The notes under the pieces are model-generated. The model was not told the DNA's origin and did not search any database. It was given only the letters and a program-made list of their open reading frames with translations. The translations under genes and the position numbers were made by a program. Shown here piece after piece: positions 18,076-20,487 of a stretch of DNA of 20,487 nt. This DNA is from Auxenochlorella pyrenoidosa (lineage: Eukaryota; Chlorophyta; Trebouxiophyceae; Chlorellales; Chlorellaceae): NCBI GenBank assembly GCA_001430745.1, contig KQ481993.1, positions 446,145 to 466,631 of the forward strand, read 5' to 3'. Within the stretch, counting starts at the first letter, position 1. The number at the start of each line of letters is the position of its first letter.

Positions 18076-20087
18076 GAGCCGACCCTAGACCTTTAGGACG
18101 AACCCCGCGTTGATCGCCGACTGGGACTTCGACCTTACTGCATTTTCATGAACGCGCCGTGCAACTGTTCACTCGCACCGGCCCGGGAGGCCTGTTCAGT
18201 GTGATTGGGACGAGCCGGGGAGCTCAGGCAAAGACCATCGTACATGCGGCAAATGGTGCCGACACATGCTGGTCGTGCTGGCGCCAGCTGACTGCCGGTC
18301 TGCTGCCGGTCACCGCAGGCCATGTCAGGGCCATGGTGGCCTGCTGCCTCCCTGGGACAGCCAAGTCTGGCCTGCCTAGTCCGGACTGGCCTTTATGGCT
18401 CGGTGCCCGCCTGGGTACCTTATTGTGCGATTCGTAGTTGAAAGGGCCGCGGTATGCCGCCGTGCAAACGCGCGCTGTTGTGGGCTGCAGGGTGCTGCCT
18501 GCTGCCGCATGCGCAGCAGCTACCTGCCAGCCCTCACGTGCAGGTTGTGCGCTCTCCCTGACATCCACACGCCCCGGCTGTCTGTGAGGTCGTGAAGCTC
18601 GGTACAGATGCATGCTGGGGGAGCAGCAGCGGGTGCAGCGCTGCGAGCATGCTCGCGAGCAGTCTTTGAGCATCAGGCGGGGACGGTGCCATGTGCAAGT
18701 GTCGCAGAGCTGCATTTGTCCATCCGCATGCAGGCCGAGCATCTCCACACCTGCGCATGTGCACATCCACATCCCTGCGGATCACCACAGTTGTGTCAGC
18801 TGCACAGGGTGCGGAAGCCAGTGCTGCAGTTTGCGACGGCGTTGCTGCCATGGCCACTCCACCGCACAGGCACTGCAGGGCAGGTGGACGATGTGGAGTT
18901 TGCTGCTCTTTGTAGCGGGCAATTACTGCTGAGGAAGAAAGACCAGGCCTGTTGGAACAAATGCTTAACGCAGGCCCTGCTGTGCCACCCAGCAGGGTCT
19001 GCGTCAGGTGAGGGTTGCCACCTGGCGCAGCGCACCACTGCTGTCGCCTTTCTGTATGTAACCATGTTAGATGCCTGCACTTTCCGCTCTCACAACTTCT
19101 AAAGAGCCCCAAGCTCGCTTACTTGGGCTTGCTTTGTCGCAAACCCAAACCCGCCGTTAGCAGAGAGCCGTGGCATCCTTTCTAGCGCAGGCTGCGATCA
19201 CCTCGTCGGTCTCCAAAGGGCCGCGCATCCACTCGCAGCGCCGCCGCCGCTGTGCCTACCGCAGCGTAACGGACAGCCTGTGACTGAGCGTGGTGTGCCA
19301 GGCTTGGGCTGTAGGCCCTGCTTCTGCTCTCCCCACATGCCCACAGAGGGTGACGCGGTGTTGCAGGCGCGGCCTCAACCCAGGCAGCCACCCTATCATT
19401 TACTGGTCCCCATCTTGTACGCTCCGGTGGCTTGCTTCCCACTGGCAGGGTGCCTGCGGCTTCAGGTCTTTTGCCGGACACATGCCTCTTGCTGCTGACG
19501 GCCTGCTGCAAACTGCGCCCAAAATTTACCTGGTGGACATACACAGTGCCGGGCTGTCTGACTCGGTACAGCCTGCTCTGCGCTGCCGCGGCACCTCCTC
19601 CGCAGCTGTTGTACACGCTGCGGTTTGCCCTCAAGGGGCGGGTGCAGCCGGCCACGCAGCACCGGATCTTCCTGGGGGCCACGACGGCGGCCCTGGCGCA
19701 TGGCGGGTACCTGCTGAGCGGCAGTATGAGCGATGGCACACTGTGAGGTTCGCCTGTGTGGCTCTCCTGCAGTAATGCTTGGCCGCCGCTCTTCCCTTCC
19801 GCTATTTCCCGCTACTTCCCGTTTGGATCTCTTCCCAGCCTGCCTGGAGTGCCTCGCCGCTCGCAGGGCTCCCTGCTGACCAACCTCTGCGCAAGACTCT
19901 GCCGGGCTTTGCAACTCCAGATCACTGCACACGGACTGTGCCTTGCACCCTGCGCTCTGCAGCGATGTCCTTTCACCGCTGTGTGCAACTGCTGCTGACG
20001 GCAGAAATCGCGCAGCCGCCTCCACACAGCATATCACATCCCCCCCTGCTCTCATTCGCGTGCCACACAAGGCTGCAGTTCCGTATG
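18076..20087. other. about 2 kb without a convincing gene model
   Basis: Many short ORFs occur on both strands but no chain of exons with agreeing phases could be built. Two pieces look more coding-like than the rest. One is a plus-strand stretch at 19606-19746 behind a CCTCCTCCGCAG acceptor, reading LLYTLRFALKGRVQP through a hydrophobic segment to a stop. The other is a minus-strand ORF at 18851-18534 with a perfect GCCATGG start context (105 aa, MAATPSQTAALASAPCAADT). Neither is recognised. A short inverted repeat (CCCAAG/CTTGGG with an 8-base loop) lies near 19108-19127. Confidence 0.4.
19606..19746 (+). CDS. possible terminal exon of an unrecognised gene
   Basis: It opens after a consensus-like 3' splice site and runs 46 codons to TGA, with composition typical of coding exons here (LKGRVQPATQHRIFLGATTA). 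One hydrophobic stretch (IFLGATTAALAHGGYLLSG) could be a membrane helix. No upstream exon in matching phase could be established and no TGTAA signal follows closely, so this is a weak call. Confidence 0.25.
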   Translation: MLYTLRFALKGRVQPATQHRIFLGATTAALAHGGYLLSGSMSDGTL

Positions 20088-20092
20088 TTACA
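20088..20092 (-). terminator. TGTAA polyadenylation signal of the right-edge gene
   Basis: TGTAA on the minus strand, 51 bases after the stop codon of the partial gene that ends at 20143. Confidence 0.6.
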
Positions 20093-20142
20093 GCAATGCA
20101 ACATGAAACCCAAGCAGCGCCGCCACCACCATAGCAGGGCGC

Positions 20143-20432
20143 TCAGAGCTGCGCTTGCTGCAGCGCCGCAGCCGCAGCCGCCGCCCCTCCGCCGCCGCCG
20201 CTGCCGCCGCTGCTGCCTGGCCGCGTGAGCACGAGCGTGAACTCGGCCTTGCCCTCCTCCCCTCCGAGGCTGTGCTCCTCGCTGCCCAGGACGGCCTCGT
20301 CGGCTGGCTGCTGGCTGGCGGGTTGGATGGGCGCCCCCAGCGAGCTGCGCACATACTCTTCCTGGCTGGCCAGCGCTGCCGCCACGTCGGGCGCCCCCGC
20401 TGCCGCTGGCTTGATGTCGATGTACACGGCGA
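20143..20432 (-). CDS. last coding exon of a gene entering from the right edge; possible aminoacyl-tRNA synthetase C-terminus
   Basis: It begins after the 3' splice site CCCCCCTGCAG at 20433 in phase 1 and runs 95 codons to TGA. The readable order is a beta-like VYIDIKP, a helix (AALASQEEYVRSSLGAP), then ADEAVLGSEEHSLG, a strand AEFTLVLTRP, and a low-complexity Ser/Gly/Ala tail. This order (short strand, helix ending in a LGxP turn, a VLGxEEH motif, a final strand ending in RP) reminds me of the extreme C-terminus of eukaryotic cytosolic isoleucyl-tRNA synthetases. The resemblance is from memory and weak. A TGTAA signal follows 51 bases after the stop, so the 3' end is well supported even though the identity is not. 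Confidence 0.6.
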
Positions 20433-20437
20433 CTGCA

Positions 20438-20487
20438 GGGGGGGGGAGAGGGTGTGTGCGGGGTGTGGGGTGTGGGGTGTGTGTGTG
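20438..20487. repeat. G-run and GT-rich microsatellite at the window edge
   Basis: Nine G followed by GA/GT-rich repeats (GGTGTGTGCGGGGTGTGGGG and a terminal GTGTGTGTG). On the minus strand this is the pyrimidine-rich end of the intron before the last exon of the right-edge gene. Confidence 0.75.

Noticed and set aside
19108..19127. Short inverted repeat as a possible rho-independent terminator or mobile-element end
   Set aside because: The stem is only six base pairs, no T-run or partner repeat is present, and the organism is a eukaryote.
19182..19739. Minus-strand open frame of 185 codons
   Set aside because: It has no ATG at its beginning, arginine/cysteine-rich shadow-like composition, and overlaps the better-looking plus-strand exon at 19606-19746.
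20438..20487. GT/G-rich end considered as telomeric repeat
   Set aside because: The repeats are irregular and do not match the TTTAGGG type usual in green algae. A polypyrimidine tract of an intron on the minus strand explains them better.

Overview
The window looks like nuclear DNA of a GC-rich green alga, most likely a Chlorella-type trebouxiophyte. Three things point that way. Genes are split into many short exons by introns of mostly 130-270 nt. TGTAA, the usual green-algal polyadenylation signal, lies shortly after three of the reconstructed stop codons. Coding regions are strongly GC-rich. There is no bacterial operon structure. Nearly every long single-frame ORF is a shadow, so the genes below were rebuilt by joining exons whose splice phases agree.

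Layout. (1) 1-562, minus strand: poorly resolved coding signal, possibly the 5' part of a gene that runs off the left edge. (2) 563-1063: an intergenic, probably divergent promoter region with an AT-rich element. (3) 1064-8754, plus strand: a 23-exon gene for a polytopic membrane protein of about 1335 aa with two FUSC-like (aromatic-acid-exporter/ALMT-related) membrane blocks and a long low-complexity loop. (4) 9350-11360, plus strand: a 3-exon F-box-like/leucine-rich-repeat protein of about 603 aa with an odd hydrophobic tail. (5) 11868-11958, minus strand: a tRNA-like gene with an apparent intron, A and B boxes and a Pol III T-run, but imperfect stems. (6) 12327-17827, minus strand: a 10-coding-exon gene for a protein of about 1205 aa with an N-terminal von Willebrand factor A domain carrying a complete MIDAS, plus a 5'UTR intron and an upstream TATA box. 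(7) 18076-20087: about 2 kb without a convincing gene. (8) 20143-20432, minus strand: the last coding exon of a gene entering from the right, perhaps an aminoacyl-tRNA synthetase C-terminus.

The genes do not form an obvious pathway. They are independent eukaryotic transcription units: a transporter, a putative ubiquitin-ligase adaptor, a tRNA and a vWA protein. The most notable features are the density of GC-AG introns in the transporter gene, the large uncharacterised vWA protein, and the split, partly degenerate tRNA. I saw no mobile element, CRISPR array or virus-like gene. Exon boundaries are manual predictions from splice consensus and phase; no alignment or transcript data were available.
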